Source of the DNA: an uncultured Clostridia bacterium
GTDB taxonomy: Bacteria > Bacillota > Clostridia > Christensenellales > Aristaeellaceae
DNA length: 5,684 nucleotides
Reading direction: 5' to 3'
NCBI GenBank assembly: GCA_937906775.1
Contig: CALCUD010000014.1
Span: forward strand, 1 to 5,684
Numbering within the stretch: position 1 is the first letter of the stretch; each line of letters opens with the position of its first letter. The notes beneath the pieces are model-generated. The model searched no databases and was not told the origin of the DNA. It saw nothing but the letters and a program-made list of their open reading frames with translations. Shown piece by piece: positions 5,068 to 5,684 of this stretch. The translations under genes were made by a program, and so were the position numbers.

Positions 5068-5684
5068 GTGCTTTGGATTGATCTTCTTCTCATTAGTACT
5101 ATTATTGCATTAACTTCTATTATTATCCTTTTTGTCATAACGACCGACGATTTTAAATTTCAAAAAACGAAAGCTTCTGAGCCCGAACAGAGTTCAGAAA
5201 TAACGGATGCCGATTCTATATTCCCTGGCGTCCGCATTGCAACGGACATCTCCAATGATAAAAATGTGCCCTTTGCTATTCAATATCCTATCACGGAATT
5301 TGAACCATTTAACGAAGTCGTACATACATATATCGAGTCATCTAAAGAACGCTATATTAATACAATGAGACTTCAAGTAAATGCGAAGTCAAAGGATAAC
5401 GTACCTGGCGAGTTAAATATTAGCTTTGACACATATCGATACGAAGAGCAATACTATTCATTTGTATTAACAAAGAATATGTCAACAGACGAAAACGGCT
5501 ACCAAACGTCGGTTGAAACCTTTTTCTTGAATAATGAAACAGGTGAATTACTCGACCTTCGAACGGTGTTAAATAAAGACTTAAAAAGCTTAGAAACATT
5601 TGCAGTTCATGTTCGCTCAGAGCTTCAAAAAAATGAAGATTTAAAAGATATTTTATTAGAAGAACAGCTAATTGCTGCAACAGA
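5068..5684 (+). CDS. N-terminal part of a membrane-anchored PdaC/RsiV-like protein (3' end outside window)
   Basis: The frame is open from the in-frame TGA at 5020-5022 to the window edge. From the GTG at 5068 it gives 205 residues. Residues 2-26 form a hydrophobic membrane anchor (WIDLLLISTIIALTS onward), followed by a polar linker. From about residue 66 comes an extracellular DUF4163-like domain (PFAIQYP, then NEVVHTYIE), then DUF3298-like features (TSVETFFLNNETGELLDLR). This pair occurs in PdaC, a Bacillus peptidoglycan deacetylase with a C-terminal NodB-type catalytic domain, and in the anti-sigma factor RsiV. The catalytic part would lie beyond the window, so the choice is open. The start is uncertain: no ATG occurs before base 5300, the GTG lacks a ribosome site, and AAAGG at 5040-5044 points instead to ATA codons at 5050 or 5053. 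The gene may have lost its start codon. It is visibly more AT-rich than the left-hand genes, with Bacillales-like TTA and ACG usage, which suits acquired DNA. Confidence 0.75.
   Translation, partial: MLWIDLLLISTIIALTSIIILFVITTDDFKFQKTKASEPEQSSEITDADSIFPGVRIATDISNDKNVPFAIQYPITEFEPFNEVVHTYIESSKERYINTMRLQVNAKSKDNVPGELNISFDTYRYEEQYYSFVLTKNMSTDENGYQTSVETFFLNNETGELLDLRTVLNKDLKSLETFAVHVRSELQKNEDLKDILLEEQLIAAT

Noticed and set aside
5420..5680. 86-codon minus-strand ORF
   Set aside because: Antisense shadow of the PdaC/RsiV-like gene, which shows coherent domain features on the plus strand.

Overview
The window looks like DNA from an anaerobic, gut-type Firmicute (Clostridia, Lachnospiraceae-like). 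The evidence is a hybrid-kinase receiver domain, a tandem HD-GYP protein with a rubredoxin tail, strong AGGAGG-type ribosome binding sites, and a radical-SAM peptide-modification cassette. This assignment comes from gene style; no marker gene is present. The right-hand ~650 bases are more AT-rich and read like Bacillales-type coding sequence. They lie beyond a probable integration boundary, so they may be foreign DNA (or, less likely, a mis-joined contig).

Layout, left to right. (1) 1-458, +: the last ~150 codons of a protein ending in a complete response-regulator receiver domain, probably a hybrid sensor histidine kinase, followed by a GC hairpin. (2) 459-836: no convincing gene; it holds a short ATGACA repeat cluster. 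(3) 837-2207, -: a 456-residue protein with a degenerate HD-GYP domain, a canonical HD-GYP domain and a short C-terminal rubredoxin-like knuckle. It has its own promoter and a ~100-nt leader containing palindromes. (4) 2644-4212, -: a compact RiPP cassette. A consensus promoter drives a 54-residue precursor with a double-glycine leader, then a 460-residue radical SAM/SPASM maturase. A terminator-like hairpin follows almost at once, inside a doubtful 71-codon ORF. No protease, exporter or immunity gene is visible. (5) 4273-4636: no gene; three spaced copies of a TTAGCTG motif suggest an IS21-type transposon end. (6) 4637-4678, -: the 3' half of a tRNA-Arg (anticodon CCT), cut in the anticodon loop. 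This is the expected footprint of an integrative element in the tRNA gene, with the element lying to the right. ATTAGCA repeats at helical spacing follow. (7) 5068-5684, +: the start of a membrane-anchored PdaC/RsiV-like (DUF4163/DUF3298) protein, running off the window and lacking an ATG start.

Functionally, the two left genes point to signalling (phosphorelay and probable cyclic-dinucleotide turnover, the latter possibly linked to metal or redox state). The middle cassette makes a modified peptide whose core has one Cys, one His and one Trp. The most novel candidates are this orphan RiPP cassette and the tandem HD-GYP/rubredoxin fusion. The tRNA-linked junction suggests this locus is a site of gene gain.
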